DNA of 64,000 bases from Carposina sasakii (taxonomy: Eukaryota; Arthropoda; Insecta; Lepidoptera; Carposinidae). Positions 52,401 to 60,548 of the stretch are shown piece after piece. The stretch is from positions 3,672,888 to 3,736,887 of the forward strand of contig CP053172.1 in NCBI GenBank assembly GCA_014607495.2. Direction: 5' to 3'. The position numbers and the translations under genes were made by a program. The notes beneath the pieces are model-generated. The model was not told the origin of the DNA and searched no databases. It saw only the letters and a list, made by a program, of their open reading frames with translations. How positions within the stretch are numbered: the first letter of the stretch is position 1; every line of letters begins with the position of its first letter.

Positions 52401-55054
52401 AGAATTTTCTTAATAATTTATCTTATTTACAAAATCTACGTATTCCGCGTCACATTAAGGGTGAAAATATACAACACATACAATTACATATTTTCACGGA
52501 CGCATCACAAAGCGCTTACGGCGCCTGCGCTTATGTACGTTCATTATCGAGTGACAAGGTGGTTACAATTCATTTGCTATGCGCTAAGAGCAAGGTAGCC
52601 CCGGTGAAACCAGTAAGCGTACCGCGCTTAGAATTATGTGGCGCCTTGGTAGGTGCTAAGTTATATAATAAAATTATAAATTCACTAAGACTTACTTTCG
52701 ACAAGGTTTATTTTTGGTCGGATTCAACTATAGTTTTGGGGTGGCTTAAAACTTCACCCACATTGCTAAAAACATTTGTACAAAATCGAGTTGTAGAAAT
52801 TAACGAATTAACAAATGACATCCCATGGGCACACGTCGCTGGTAAACAAAACCCAGCTGACTTGTTATCGCGCGGAATGCATTTAGATGCTCTGTCCTCT
52901 TCGCACTTATGGTGGACCGGACCTACTTTCCTGAGCGAGCCTGTTGTTGAGTTTGAATGTAAGAATGTCAGCGAATATTTCGATCAGCTACCGGAATTAA
53001 ATACTAATAGGGTGACCATGGTGATTCAAGGTAATTCAGAAACTTTTCCCTTCAACCGTTTTTCTACTTTTAATCGTTTAATACGCACAACCGCATATAT
53101 TATTCGTTTCATTCATAATTGTCGCAATAAAAATTCAAAACGTGTTGATGTGATATCGCTCGACGAGTTGGATGATTCTACAAGATTATTAACTAAAATC
53201 TCACAAAGAGAATCCTTCACAAAAATATATAATGATTTAAAAAACAAAAGATTTCATAATTTTTCGCGCAACATTTCTAGTTTAAATATTTTCTTGGACA
53301 ATCACGACCTCATTCGCGTAGGTGGTCGTTTGACTAACTCTCAATCATTTACATACGATAAGAAACATCCATTGCTACTGTGCAGTAAACATAGATTTAC
53401 TAGACTTCTTTTTTTGCATCAGCATATAACTATGCTTCATGCCGGACCTCAGATGCTATTAGCTACAATCAGGGACAGTTGGTGGCCCTTAAGGGGACGT
53501 GACTTAGCCAGGCAAACGGTTCGTAGCTGTCTAAAATGCGTTCGCATGAATGCTAAACCAATGCAAATACAAATGGGCAATTTACCTATCGAAAGGATAG
53601 ATCAAGGTTATCCTTTTTTGCGATGCGGTGTAGATTACGCCGGGCCATTGTTCATACTTAACCGTAAAGGAAGAGGTGCTAAATTAGAAAAATGTTATAT
53701 TTGTTTATTCGTTTGTTTTATTACGCGCGCTATTCACATAGAATTAGTTACAAGTCTTAGCTCACAGGCATATTTACTTGCTTTGAAAAGGTTCATCTCT
53801 AGACGTGGTAAACCAGCGGAAATCTTTTCAGACAATGGAAGGACATTCGTAGGAGCCGCTAAAGAATTTCCTATCTTTTTAGATAATATTAAAAATGATA
53901 TTCAAAATTTTGTTACAAATCATTCAATTAAATTTACTTTTATACCGCCTTATTCGCCTCATTTTGGTGGATTGTGGGAGGCAGGAGTTAAGTCCTGTAA
54001 GTTCCACTTACGTCGTGTAGTGGGCAATGCTCACCTCACATACGAAGAGATGAGCACAGTATTAGCACAAATAGAAGCGGTCCTTAACTCCCGACCTATG
54101 TCTCCGTTATCCTCAGATCCTAATGATTTCCTTCCACTTAGTCCTGCTCATTTCCTGATAGGCCGACCGCTCACCGCTCCAGCCTGCGACGACCTCACTA
54201 ACACAAGCACGCAACGACTCGTCCGCTATGATCGAGTGGAACAAATGCGACAGCATTTCTGGGCAAGATGGTCAAAGGAGTATATCTCGGAGCTGCAAAA
54301 ACGCACTAAGTGGCAAAAGGATAAAGACACGATTACCTCGAATACCCTAGTCTTAATCAAAGATGATCACCTGCCGCCGTTGAAGTGGCGCCTTGGCCGA
54401 GTGCTACGTACCTACGTCGGAAAGGATGGCATTTCACGGGTTGCTGACATCAAAACAGAGACGGGCGAGATTCAACGGGCATTCTCACGCATATGTCCAT
54501 TGCTGCATCAAAATTGAAGCTGTCTTCGACATCACTCTCTTGTTGGAACTGGATACTTCCAAGGCCGGGGGCATGTTCACGCATCGATGTACCTACTACG
54601 CGGTCATTACCAATACCAGCGGGGGTGAAGACGAGGACCGAGGGGCGCGGGCGCGGGGCGAGCGCTGCTGCCCGCCGCTGACGCACAAAATTCATTCGCA
54701 TTTTTATATCGCTAGAAGACAGACTATATCCTAAGTTACTATATATCTATGTATTGTAAATTCATCATAATAAATATCTTAAAATCAAGTAAAATACACC
54801 ATTCATTGAAGTACCTGCTGACCAAATCGACAAACACTAACTATTTGGATGCAAACAATTCAGATAGCTCTTCGATCAATGAATCATTACGGGTTTCTAT
54901 CAATACTACTCATCCGTGTATAACAAGAAACAATGCAAGTTCTAATGAAGTTTATCGGATCCGGGACATATTTTGTTCTTATTTTAATAACCAGGGGAAA
55001 GTCCCTTGGCAGGAAACCCGTATTTTGCGACGATTAAGTATAACAAATGTATAA
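46492..55054 (+). CDS. PIF/Harbinger DDE nuclease, two exons, interrupted by BEL/Pao
   Basis: Predicted exon 1 is 46492-46832 (ATG MLSLKKKKAILLYLS; donor GTAAGT). Exon 2 is 48113-48839 plus 54842-55054 (acceptor TTATTACAG), the break being the BEL element. The total of 1281 bases gives 426 residues. Exon 1 has an acidic/basic N-terminus and the helical domain (SRKLFYELHCLLKPYI, SSEERLAICLK). Exon 2 holds the HTH-like GKSTVMNIIK and DDE_Tnp_4 catalytic residues: CVGALDGKHVYI (Asp), a central DGGIFAES region, VFIGDEAFPLS (Asp), SRARRIVEATFGVLKRKW (Glu). The end reads IRDIFCSYFNNQG and LRRLSITNV. The nuclease cuts the element's TIRs together with the Myb/MADF-type partner (family knowledge). It is intact except for the insertion. 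Confidence 0.85.
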
Positions 55055-55267
55055 TGTTTCATATAATAGTAAAAACCACTGAAATATGTAGAAATTATTC
55101 CTATCGCTATAGATAATATTGATAATAAACTTACCGTCCTTGATACCATTGTCTTTTATTATAATTTCCCAAGCTGCATCCTTGGTTTCGTTGCATTTGT
55201 AGGTGGTCAGTCGCGTATCCCATAAACACGGGAATTGTTTAACACTTTCAATGAACTTCTCATCCAT
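47109..55267 (-). CDS. MADF-BESS DNA-binding protein of the Harbinger element, two exons
   Basis: Predicted exon 1 is 55267-55135 (MDEKFIESVKQFPCLWDTRL, ETKDAAWEIIIKDN; donor GTAAG). Exon 2 is 47878-47109 (acceptor TTTTTACAG), continuing TAKAKWKKLRDNHRDAIKRQ. Their 903 bases give 300 residues with a continuous frame. Exon 1 plus the start of exon 2 form a complete MADF domain. A Ser/Asn/acidic linker follows, then a BESS motif (DHFFLSISKTLKKLPNYLQL) and a Pro-rich tail. MADF/Myb-type partners bring the nuclease to the TIRs and into the nucleus (family knowledge). Its intron contains nuclease exon 2 and now the BEL element; its exon 2 lies in the nuclease intron. Confidence 0.82.
48840..49102 (+). 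repeat. 5' LTR of BEL/Pao
   Basis: 263 bp, TG...CA ends, identical to 54574-54836 by eye. It is followed by TAATTTGGTCTTCGAGCCGG, the probable primer-binding region, though the tRNA was not identified. Confidence 0.92.
49290..51884 (+). CDS. BEL/Pao Gag, protease and first part of RT
   Basis: 864 residues from MTKRRQSCVDTESHE. The Gag region has the DUF1759-type core (KLPTISLPNFDGTYDQWLEF, RDTFLSVIHN, KFHYLRSVLTGNALQVIKSL). The Cys-rich zinc region (CIMCQANHPLYACEAF, GICCNCLRSGHAIKDCWFGS) lies near residues 350-410. The aspartic protease (DUF1758) has ALLDNGSQHCFITN. RT begins with STTKLRVVFDASSKTTSGKS and continues ACADIEKMYRQILIQPDQRN. The frame is lost to a one-base deletion at about 51834, a few codons before the stop. 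In BEL elements these domains belong to one polyprotein, so the second ORF is its continuation, not a separate gene. Confidence 0.9.
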   Translation: MTKRRQSCVDTESHEDTIRDLTKKRSSIKGKFTLFSKYVNSLSELTEITKIELKERFNKSQVLLEQFSSIQDELDLIVSESQVERELIERETFENQFYALVAQCKSMLKDSENCSQSMSKQKSVVKLPTISLPNFDGTYDQWLEFRDTFLSVIHNCNELDNIQKFHYLRSVLTGNALQVIKSLEFSSENYITAWDLLENRYNNKRLLLHNHCKALFSAQPVNKESASQIRKLIDTILRNIRALKTLGEPTDTWDTLIVYIIVTKLDSSTEREWELHKSTITQNNARLLLSDLIKFLKDRADVLETIQVSQSKYIDNNRRMSSSNNSKSTHSHITTQNFVKSSNLSKRYACIMCQANHPLYACEAFLNLSLCDKYKYVNEKGICCNCLRSGHAIKDCWFGSCKICSKKKHNTLLHKEDDAGASLLSSAVTQTSQITPPKPNSNSLQTHILHTASHQTSNFNHNNNITCHSHTLTQHVLLSTALVEIADINDKYHTFRALLDNGSQHCFITNLSCKTLGIPMIQSTVQITGVGNCITQCTQSCEIQLRSKTSSYNTRISCFVLPCISSQLPSLGNNRNIQIPDNIQLADPNFYLSHQIDLLLGADLFWELLNKGLIRLPNGPYLQNTKLGWIISGSVYTNNYSRINRVNCNFALDSQLRLFWELEEILPNNKRKLSKSENACEKLFVETTKRDNTGRFSVRIPLTEPGDVLGDSFTTAENRLRALERRLQQCTPDYRKMYSEFMSEYLSLGHMTRMNSYNSQCCYFLPHHGVFRAHSSTTKLRVVFDASSKTTSGKSLNDIQSIGPALQNDLFSILLRFRQFKHVACADIEKMYRQILIQPDQRNLQLILGEKIHAIPSVCTSLTQ
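51863..54517 (+). CDS. BEL/Pao RT (rest), RNase H and integrase
   Basis: 884 residues. RT continues YQLNTVTYGTASAPFL with the palm box NDDFYVDDLITG. RNase H has HIFTDASQSAYGACAY, RLELCGALVGAKL and FWSDSTIVLGWL. The integrase zinc domain is HQHITMLHAGPQMLL...CLKCVRMNA. The catalytic core has CGVDYAGPLFI (Asp), EIFSDNGRTFVGAA (Asp) and PHFGGLWEAGVKS (Glu). The C-terminal DUF5641-type domain includes MRQHFWARWSKEYISELQKR and LPPLKWRLGRVLRTY. All catalytic residues look intact. Apart from the frameshift at about 51834 the element is complete, so it could be a very young copy, or the shift could be a sequencing error. Confidence 0.92.
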   Translation: MYQLNTVTYGTASAPFLSIRCLKQLALEHKDDVIARVINDDFYVDDLITGHDDKQTLIQICEAVSDTLQSACFPLRKWVFNSQNSKFPSKELSLGDNCHTKTLGLGWLYDCDKLYFTAKCDHDEVCITKRTILSVISQIFDPLGLLGPTTIIAKSFLQKLWLLKIGWDEPVPNNIINNWQNFLNNLSYLQNLRIPRHIKGENIQHIQLHIFTDASQSAYGACAYVRSLSSDKVVTIHLLCAKSKVAPVKPVSVPRLELCGALVGAKLYNKIINSLRLTFDKVYFWSDSTIVLGWLKTSPTLLKTFVQNRVVEINELTNDIPWAHVAGKQNPADLLSRGMHLDALSSSHLWWTGPTFLSEPVVEFECKNVSEYFDQLPELNTNRVTMVIQGNSETFPFNRFSTFNRLIRTTAYIIRFIHNCRNKNSKRVDVISLDELDDSTRLLTKISQRESFTKIYNDLKNKRFHNFSRNISSLNIFLDNHDLIRVGGRLTNSQSFTYDKKHPLLLCSKHRFTRLLFLHQHITMLHAGPQMLLATIRDSWWPLRGRDLARQTVRSCLKCVRMNAKPMQIQMGNLPIERIDQGYPFLRCGVDYAGPLFILNRKGRGAKLEKCYICLFVCFITRAIHIELVTSLSSQAYLLALKRFISRRGKPAEIFSDNGRTFVGAAKEFPIFLDNIKNDIQNFVTNHSIKFTFIPPYSPHFGGLWEAGVKSCKFHLRRVVGNAHLTYEEMSTVLAQIEAVLNSRPMSPLSSDPNDFLPLSPAHFLIGRPLTAPACDDLTNTSTQRLVRYDRVEQMRQHFWARWSKEYISELQKRTKWQKDKDTITSNTLVLIKDDHLPPLKWRLGRVLRTYVGKDGISRVADIKTETGEIQRAFSRICPLLHQN
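54574..54836 (+). repeat. 3' LTR of BEL/Pao
   Basis: Same sequence as 48840-49102, followed by the CTAAC duplication and then the resumed nuclease reading frame. Confidence 0.92.
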
Positions 55268-55640
55268 TTTGATACGTGTTGCACCTATGACGTAACGTTG
55301 ATAACTACTATGACGCACTGCGCGCGAATCGTGGCGCGAGTCATACACCCACCCCCGCACCCCGGTCCGCACCTCGCCGCTTCGCTCTCCCGTTCGTCCC
55401 TTCGCTCTCCCGTTCGTCCACTACGCACTCCCTGATAGGAAACGTTCGAATTGCGACCTAGCTACAACAGCGCTAGCGCTCAAATTACTTTGCGCGACCT
55501 TTGCTACCTTAGTTTCGAGAGTGAGAGAGAGTTTCGTTCTGTTCTGCAAATAAAAAATGTTAATTCTATGTATGTATTTCCTGCTTTATTTTACATCACA
55601 TTAACAATAATGACCCAAGTACTAATTACTAATATAAATA
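55268..55640 (-). promoter_or_regulatory. Probable 5' region of the MADF gene in the Harbinger element
   Basis: Lies upstream of the MADF ATG. Contains the tandem repeat CTTCGCTCTCCCGTTCGTCC (two copies near 55379-55420) and GC-rich stretches ahead of the right TIR. No TATA box was recognised; promoter function is inferred from position. Confidence 0.35.
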
Positions 55641-55873
55641 TACCTAGCTACCCTCCGCAACGCACCGCCCTGTCCTCCGCTCCACACCGCCCCGCTGTCC
55701 TCCGCTCCGCATCACCTCGCTTATTTTATATGAATATCCGTTCAGCTCTGCCCCGCTCCGCTCGTGCTGTTTCCATTGAAGCAGAGCGGAGATTTCGAGC
55801 ATGGTGATTGGACAATTCATGCACCGCTAAGCACCGCTCCGCCCAGCTCCGCGTCAATGGAAACGCAGCCTTA

Positions 55874-56076
55874 GGCTGCCTGCAGATAGGCCCGCTTTTT
55901 TAAACAACGCGAGGCTTTTTTAGCTGCTCTCTTGTAGTAATTAATAAATTTGTGATATTATGTTGATTACGGCGAACCGCTGAGACTGTAATAAGTTTAT
56001 TTACCCAGTAAACTAGGTCTAGCTGTTTATCTGAGACTCATCCTTTAGTCAAATGCCAACCAGATTGCTTGTAGGT
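55874..56076. other. Flank right of Harbinger, no gene seen
   Basis: Sequence between the TTA duplication and the next hAT-type end. Nothing recognised. Confidence 0.35.
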
Positions 56077-56218
56077 TAGGGATGCAACATCGCTCTTAAA
56101 AAACATCGATATTTTCAAAACTGAAACATCGATGTCGAAAACATCGAAGTTTATGAACGATATATCGATTTTTTTTTCGATGTTTTTTATCACCATTTAT
56201 ATATCGAATAAATATTGA
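56077..56218. mobile_element. hAT-type terminus, fragment
   Basis: Starts TAGGGATGCAACATCG and carries repeated AACATCGATATTTTC/ATATATCGATT motifs, as at the ends of the other hAT-type elements here. It is cut at about 56218 where the LINE begins. Confidence 0.5.
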
Positions 56219-56219
56219 A

Positions 56220-58133
56220 GTGAAAGAAGCAGTATGTAAGAAGAAAAAGTTATGGCGGGACTGGTTGGCTATGAGAGCTAACCAAAGAATCCAAAAAGCC
56301 TCTTACGATGAAGTGATTGAAGCAAAAAGAATGTATAGAAGTATGAATGGACTAGTGAAAGAAATTGTGAAAAGAAAGAAAGCGGAACAGAAAGATGTGA
56401 TGGATGAAAGGTTGTCCCAGGATTTCCAGGCTAACATAAAGTTTTTCTGGAAATCCATAAAATTTGCCAGGGGAAAAGGGCAGTGCTCTGAGCTGAGCTC
56501 AATTAAGGACACGAATGGAAGTTTAGTGAATGAGAAAGAATGTATATTGAAGACATGGAAGGAATATTTTGAAAAGTTATTTGATAGAGAAAAAGCAAAG
56601 ACGCCGACCTCAGAGTTAAATGAAACAGTGCTTGGAGAGGAAAGTAATATAAGCATGGATGAAATTGTGAAATGTTTGATACGGATGAAAGCAGGTAAGG
56701 CAGCAGGGTATGATAGGGTTTGTGCTGAAATGCTGAAGGCTGGACAGGGCGTCGTAGCCAGTCAGTTGTACCGCCTATTCAACATGTGCTTTGACATCGG
56801 CCGAGTACCAATTGATTGGTGCAAGGCTGTCTTCGTTCAAGGGTAAGGGCTCACGACTGGACTGCAAAAACTACAGAGGCATTAGCCTACTCAGCATTGT
56901 TGGCAAGCTGTATGCAAAAGTGTTGATTGAAAGGATTATGAAAGTAACCGACCAGAAAGTGTGGGATGCACAAGCGGGATTTCGAAAGGGCATGGGATGT
57001 ACGGATCAAGTCTTTTCCTTACGATGTATAGCCGAAAAGTTTCTGGCGAAAAGTCAGAAGGTCTATTGCGCTTTCATCGATTTGGAGAAGGCTTATGACA
57101 GAGTTGTGAGGAAGGAACTTTGGAAGGTTCTGTCTAAGTATGGAGTGAGTGGCCTTCTCATTCGGGCACTGAAATCCCTCTACGAGGACTCAAATGCTTG
57201 TGTGAGAATAAACGGGTCCTACACAGACTGGTTTACCATCGAAAAGGGTGTTAGACAGGGATGTGTAGCGTCACCGTGGCTATTCAATCTATTCATGGAC
57301 AGTTGTTTGCAAAGTTTGAAAGACGATGTTTGTGGTCTAAGAATGAATGAGTTACTTGTCAAATGCATGGATCATTTGAAAGTAAAGGGATGAAGATGAA
57401 TGTAAGTAAGACGAAAGTGATGGTTTTTGAAAAGGATGAGGTAATGGCGAATTGCAAAATAATGATTGGCGAAGAAAGATTGGAGCAAGTGACTGAGTTC
57501 GTGTATCTGGGGACTTTGTTCACAAGGGATGGTAAGCATGACAAAGATATTGCAAGGAGAGTGAATGCTGGGAACCGGGTGAATGGGGCACTTAATTCTT
57601 TTATGAGTAACCAGAAAGTGTCGCAAGCGGCACGTCTGGCTGTTCATGGAGGTGTTTTGGTGCCGACTCTTATGTATGGAAGTGAAAGTTGGGTATGGCA
57701 GAAACCAAAACATCAAAGTCAAGTGAATGCAATGGAAATGAGAGCATTGAGAAGTATGTGTGGAGTCACTTTGAAAGATAGAATAAGAAATGAGGTGATC
57801 AGAAAGAAGTGTGGTATAAATGAGGACGTGGTGACGAAGATTGAGAAGGGTATGTTGAGGTGGTTTGGGCATGTGGAGAGAATGAGTGAAAGTAGACTGA
57901 CATAGAAAGTGTACAACGGAAGAGTGGATGGAAGGGTTGGAAGGGGAAGACCTCGCCGGACTTTCACCGATCAAATTGGTGAAATTCTAAAGAAAGGTCA
58001 GGTCAAGAGTACCCTTAACCGACGAGCGTGCATGAAAAATGTCATGAAAGTAGATGAAGCGAAAGAGGTGTGTCAGGATCGTAGCAAATGGAGATCCGTG
58101 ATCTCTGCCTACCCCTCCGGGAAAGAGGCGTGA
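56220..58133 (+). pseudogene. Non-LTR retrotransposon (LINE) RT, 5' truncated and catalytic box deleted
   Basis: Three overlapping frames give the RT of one LINE. 56220-56846: FFWKSIKFARGKG, LIRMKAGKAAGYDRVCAEML. 56791-57393: KNYRGISLLSIVGKLYAKVL, DAQAGFRKGMGCTDQVFSLR, FIDLEKAYDRVVRKELW, IEKGVRQGCVASPWLFNLFM. 57363-58133: KMNVSKTKVMVFEKDE, VYLGTLFTRDGKHDKDI, LMYGSESWVWQK, with a stop at about 57903 and then [20 protein letters not shown]. The (F/Y)xDD palm box expected between VCGLRMNELLVK and the KMNVSKTK block is missing, replaced by a junction near 57360. The 5' endonuclease is absent. The 3' end carries a TATG microsatellite. The clade was not fixed (RTE/Proto2-like). Confidence 0.88.
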
Positions 58134-58136
58134 TTA

Positions 58137-58160
58137 TTATGTATGTATGTATGTATGTAA
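58137..58160 (+). repeat. TATG microsatellite tail of the LINE
   Basis: Five to six TATG units directly after the LINE stop, a typical 3' tail for this type of element. Confidence 0.8.
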
Positions 58161-58299
58161 ATATTATTTTTTTAACAGAAATAAAACAAGCAAGTACAAT
58201 AATCGAACATATTTATATTATTTTACAAAGTTTTTGTTTTCACACTTACTGTTTTAACAGAAAAAAAAGTAAAAGTACTAATTAAACATATTTTTATAT

Positions 58300-58437
58300 T
58301 TATTTCTTCAATAAAGAATTTAAAAATAACAATTTTGACAACCTGGTGCCCAGTAAGCGGTTTCTCTCCTGGGTGATTGTAGCTCCAGCTTCTGAGAATA
58401 ACCGCTCACTGGGTACCGAAGTTGCCACGATAGGCAA
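58300..58437 (-). pseudogene. hAT transposase C-terminal dimerisation domain
   Basis: On the minus strand, starting just next to the tRNA-like sequence, the frame reads YLPIVATSVPSERLFSEAGA, TITQERNRLLGTRL and ends KLLFLNSLLKK at TAA 58300-58302. The (A)TSVPSER.FS..G......R..L strip is the hAT dimerisation motif. More N-terminal parts of a hAT transposase lie at 59075-59312 on the same strand. Confidence 0.85.
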
Positions 58438-58512
58438 ATAGATCAGTGGTTAGAGCACTAACACGCGGAATGCAGAGGTCGTGGGTTCGATTCCCACCCG
58501 GGTGAGGAATTT
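58438..58512 (+). ncRNA. tRNA-like sequence (pol III A and B boxes), SINE or tRNA relic
   Basis: Contains an A-box-like TAGATCAGTGGTTAGAGCAC and the B-box GGTTCGATTCC inside GTGGGTTCGATTCCCAC, a perfect T-arm. The acceptor stem does not pair well and the anticodon arm is poor, so it is not a clean tRNA gene. It sits exactly at the broken edge of the hAT dimerisation domain, as expected for a SINE or tRNA-derived insertion. Confidence 0.55.
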
Positions 58513-58840
58513 ATTCCATTTCTTTATTAATAATTTTTAAAATAGATCATGGCTAGGTTATAAAGCCCGGGAAATAACCCCTTCATATCATCCTACATCT
58601 CCAACGCATCTCCTTTTATAGGAGTAACAGGTGATGACATGAATATGTGAAATTCTGTTTCTGCTTTAGTTTTATCTTTCGTTTTATTTTTTATGTTATT
58701 GTGCGTCAATACTTTATGGTAGCTCCATATGTCTCCTTCAGTATTATCGCCCTTTTCCGTTCGTCAGAAGAATCGTTTACTACATTCGTTAGGTTATTCG
58801 TTAAGTAATTGTTTATGTAATTTATGACTAATTGAAACTA
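58513..58840. other. No gene seen
   Basis: AT-rich sequence between the tRNA-like piece and the mariner fragment. Confidence 0.35.
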
Positions 58841-59074
58841 CGAGGGTGCATTTTTATATTCGCGGAATGGGTAGGTAATTAATAAATGAGGGTACTTTCC
58901 TTAGTCGTAACTGGTTAAGTAGCTCATTATTAGTATAAATAGAACGTTTTGTTTTAATCGGGCCATTACTATTTGAATTATCGTCGATCAAACAACTCAG
59001 TTGGGAAGAACATTGTGAAAAATGGAGAAAATCGAGCACCGCGCTGTCATAAAGTTCCTTACCAAGCAAGGTAA
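58841..59074 (+). mobile_element. 5' fragment of a mariner, sister of the copy at 31865
   Basis: Matches 31865-32098 almost base for base, beginning with the TIR CGAGGGTGCATTTTTATATT after TA. It retains the transposase ATG (ATGGAGAAAATCGAGC at about 59020) that is mutated in the full-length copy. It is cut after 59074 within codon ~19. Confidence 0.88.
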
Positions 59075-59312
59075 AACTTCTGACATGGCCTCATATTTTT
59101 CGTCTATACGTTTTTAAAATGTTTCTATTGAAGGTATTTTATATAAAGGAACAACTTCCTTCATTAGTTGTGTAAATCCCTTTCCTTCTACAATTGAAAA
59201 AGGTTTATGATCCATGATGATGAAATTCACAATTGATTCGGTGATTTTTTTATGTTTGTTACCTTCAACATTTGATATGCTTTTAATATTACTAAATAAT
59301 TCTTTGATACAA
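59075..59312 (-). pseudogene. hAT transposase middle fragment
   Basis: Minus frame reads IKELFSNIKSISNVEGNKHK, ITESIVNFIIMDHKPFSIVE, GKGFTQLMKEVVPLYKIPSI, then an in-frame stop and KRIDEKYEAMSE. D..PFS.VE..GF..L......Y..PSR is a well-known hAT transposase block. The mariner fragment cuts it on the C-terminal side. Confidence 0.85.
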
Positions 59313-59973
59313 TGTAGGTAGATGAATCTGTTTTAGATCCGAATTACGACCAGAAAATTATTTCGTTGCCTTTATCCTCAAAGTCTCCAGGTTTTACTGA
59401 CAGAAGCGTAAGGTTGTAGACTCTTCTACCGGAAGCTAGTAGAAGCAGGACGCTGGTGTGCCTAGATACACAAAAATGGACTTTACATTACCTACACAAT
59501 GTTAAGAGCGGTTTCGCACTATATCCGATCCGAACCCGTGAAAATAAGGATGTAGAAAACTCGGACCGAATTCGGACATTGCTTACGTACTTGTCCGATC
59601 TCTGATACGAGTACAAATCCAAGCAAATATTTTACGCGAAGCCACAGCAGAGTATTCACGTCGTTGATCATGAGTCCTTTCAATCGACGTCAACTTCTGG
59701 CAATACTATTGTACGTACGAAGACGCAGAAAAAGTAAAGAATTTTGGATGCACCCTCACTCTTGCTGGACCGACGATTAAAAGGAGCTTCTTACAATCAG
59801 CACGCAGTGTTACGTCAATCATTTTACGCGGAGCCACAGCAGAGTGTTCACGTCGTTGATCATGAGTCCTTTCAATCGACGTCAACTTCTGGCAATACTA
59901 TTGTACGTATGAAGACGCTGAAGAAGTAAAGAATTTTGGGTGTCTACTTTCGATTTCATTTTACATAATATAC
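59313..59973. repeat. Region with a ~120-bp direct duplication
   Basis: 59636-59755 and 59827-59945 are copies of one sequence (shared: GTCGTTGATCATGAGTCCTT, CAATCGACGTCAACTTCTGG, AATACTATTGTACGTA), 191 bp apart. No family or coding content recognised. Confidence 0.6.
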
Positions 59974-60058
59974 ATATCGCACCTTCGGTAGAACAAGGGC
60001 ACAATTGTCTAAAATTGCAAAAGCAAATTGTGCCTTTGTTCTACCGAAGGTGCGATAT
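59974..60058. repeat. Near-perfect 33-bp hairpin
   Basis: Arm 59974-60006 (ATATCGCACCTTCGGTAGAA...) is repeated inversely at 60026-60058 with one mismatch, around a 19-base spacer. It lies within AT-rich sequence next to a Harbinger fragment. Confidence 0.85.
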
Positions 60059-60124
60059 ATTATAATTACTATATGTAATATGTATAATATAATTATAAAA
60101 TAATAAATTATAATATCTTGCGAC

Positions 60125-60395
60125 AACACACAACATTTAGACAACGTATACCGCCAGAAGAAATGCTAGCAGTCACATTAAGGTAAGTAAAACTCAGTTC
60201 TGAATTATATTATATTTATTTCTGATTCGTTGTAAGCAGGTACGAATGTAAACCAAAACTACTCATCATTACTGAAATTCTCAATAAATAACTCGGTAAA
60301 AGAATTTGCAGTCTCCCGTTTTTGTGTTTCTGTTTCCCCAGGCGTTGTTGGTGTAATGACTGTCGCACTGGTCTGGATGATTTCATGTCTTCAGA
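60125..60395 (+). pseudogene. Third Harbinger copy: nuclease exon-1 end and antisense partner-gene end
   Basis: 60128-60182 (plus) encodes FRQRIPPEEMLAVTLR followed by a donor (AAGGTAAGT), the end of a Harbinger nuclease exon 1. 60259-60393 on the minus strand encodes SATVITPTTPGETETQKRET and ANSFTELFIENFSNDE to a stop, resembling the tail of an antisense partner gene. The order and opposite strands repeat the design of the intact element at 46.3 kb. Only these two scraps remain. Confidence 0.6.
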
Positions 60396-60548
60396 AATAT
60401 ATATATCATGAGTTACGTTAGTGTATTCAAGTATCGGAAGTCAAAAAAATTTATTATACAACGGGCTGCTAAAATTTTACCTGTCGTTGTATGTCGAAAC
60501 ATCGATGAGTATTTGAGCACTTGCCCGCATTTATTGATTAACCTATTA

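Larger units (their letters stand above)
48840..54836 (+). mobile_element. Full-length BEL/Pao LTR retrotransposon, recently inserted
   Basis: LTRs 48840-49102 and 54574-54836 (263 bp, TGTTCACGC...CGACAAACA) read as identical. The target duplication is CTAAC at 48835-48839 and 54837-54841. The 3' LTR is preceded by a polypurine-like AAGGCCGGGGGCA. It encodes Gag-Pol in two frames separated by one single-base frameshift. It sits in the Harbinger nuclease exon 2 in the same orientation. Confidence 0.93.
46298..55870 (+). mobile_element. Complete PIF/Harbinger element with nested BEL/Pao insertion
   Basis: Begins GGCTGCGTTTCCATTGACGC and ends with its inverse (GCGTCAATGGAAACGCAGCC), flanked by the 3-bp duplication TTA (46295-46297 and 55871-55873). 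Subterminal regions are crowded with GCGGAG/CTCCGC motifs. It encodes a DDE nuclease (plus) and a MADF-BESS protein (minus). Removing the BEL element (48840-54836) and one copy of its CTAAC duplication leaves about 3.6 kb. Both genes then have continuous reading frames across predicted splice sites, so the element was probably active shortly before the BEL insertion. Confidence 0.9.

Noticed and set aside
53600..54100. Host or retroviral integrase gene
   Set aside because: Part of the BEL/Pao polyprotein between its LTRs.
54393..54734. ORF running from BEL/Pao into the 3' LTR
   Set aside because: Overlaps the end of the integrase frame in another frame and continues into LTR; no domain.
57372..57974. 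200-codon minus-strand ORF
   Set aside because: Antisense shadow of the LINE RT frame.
58438..58512. Functional tRNA gene
   Set aside because: Acceptor stem does not pair and anticodon arm is poor; kept only as tRNA-like.
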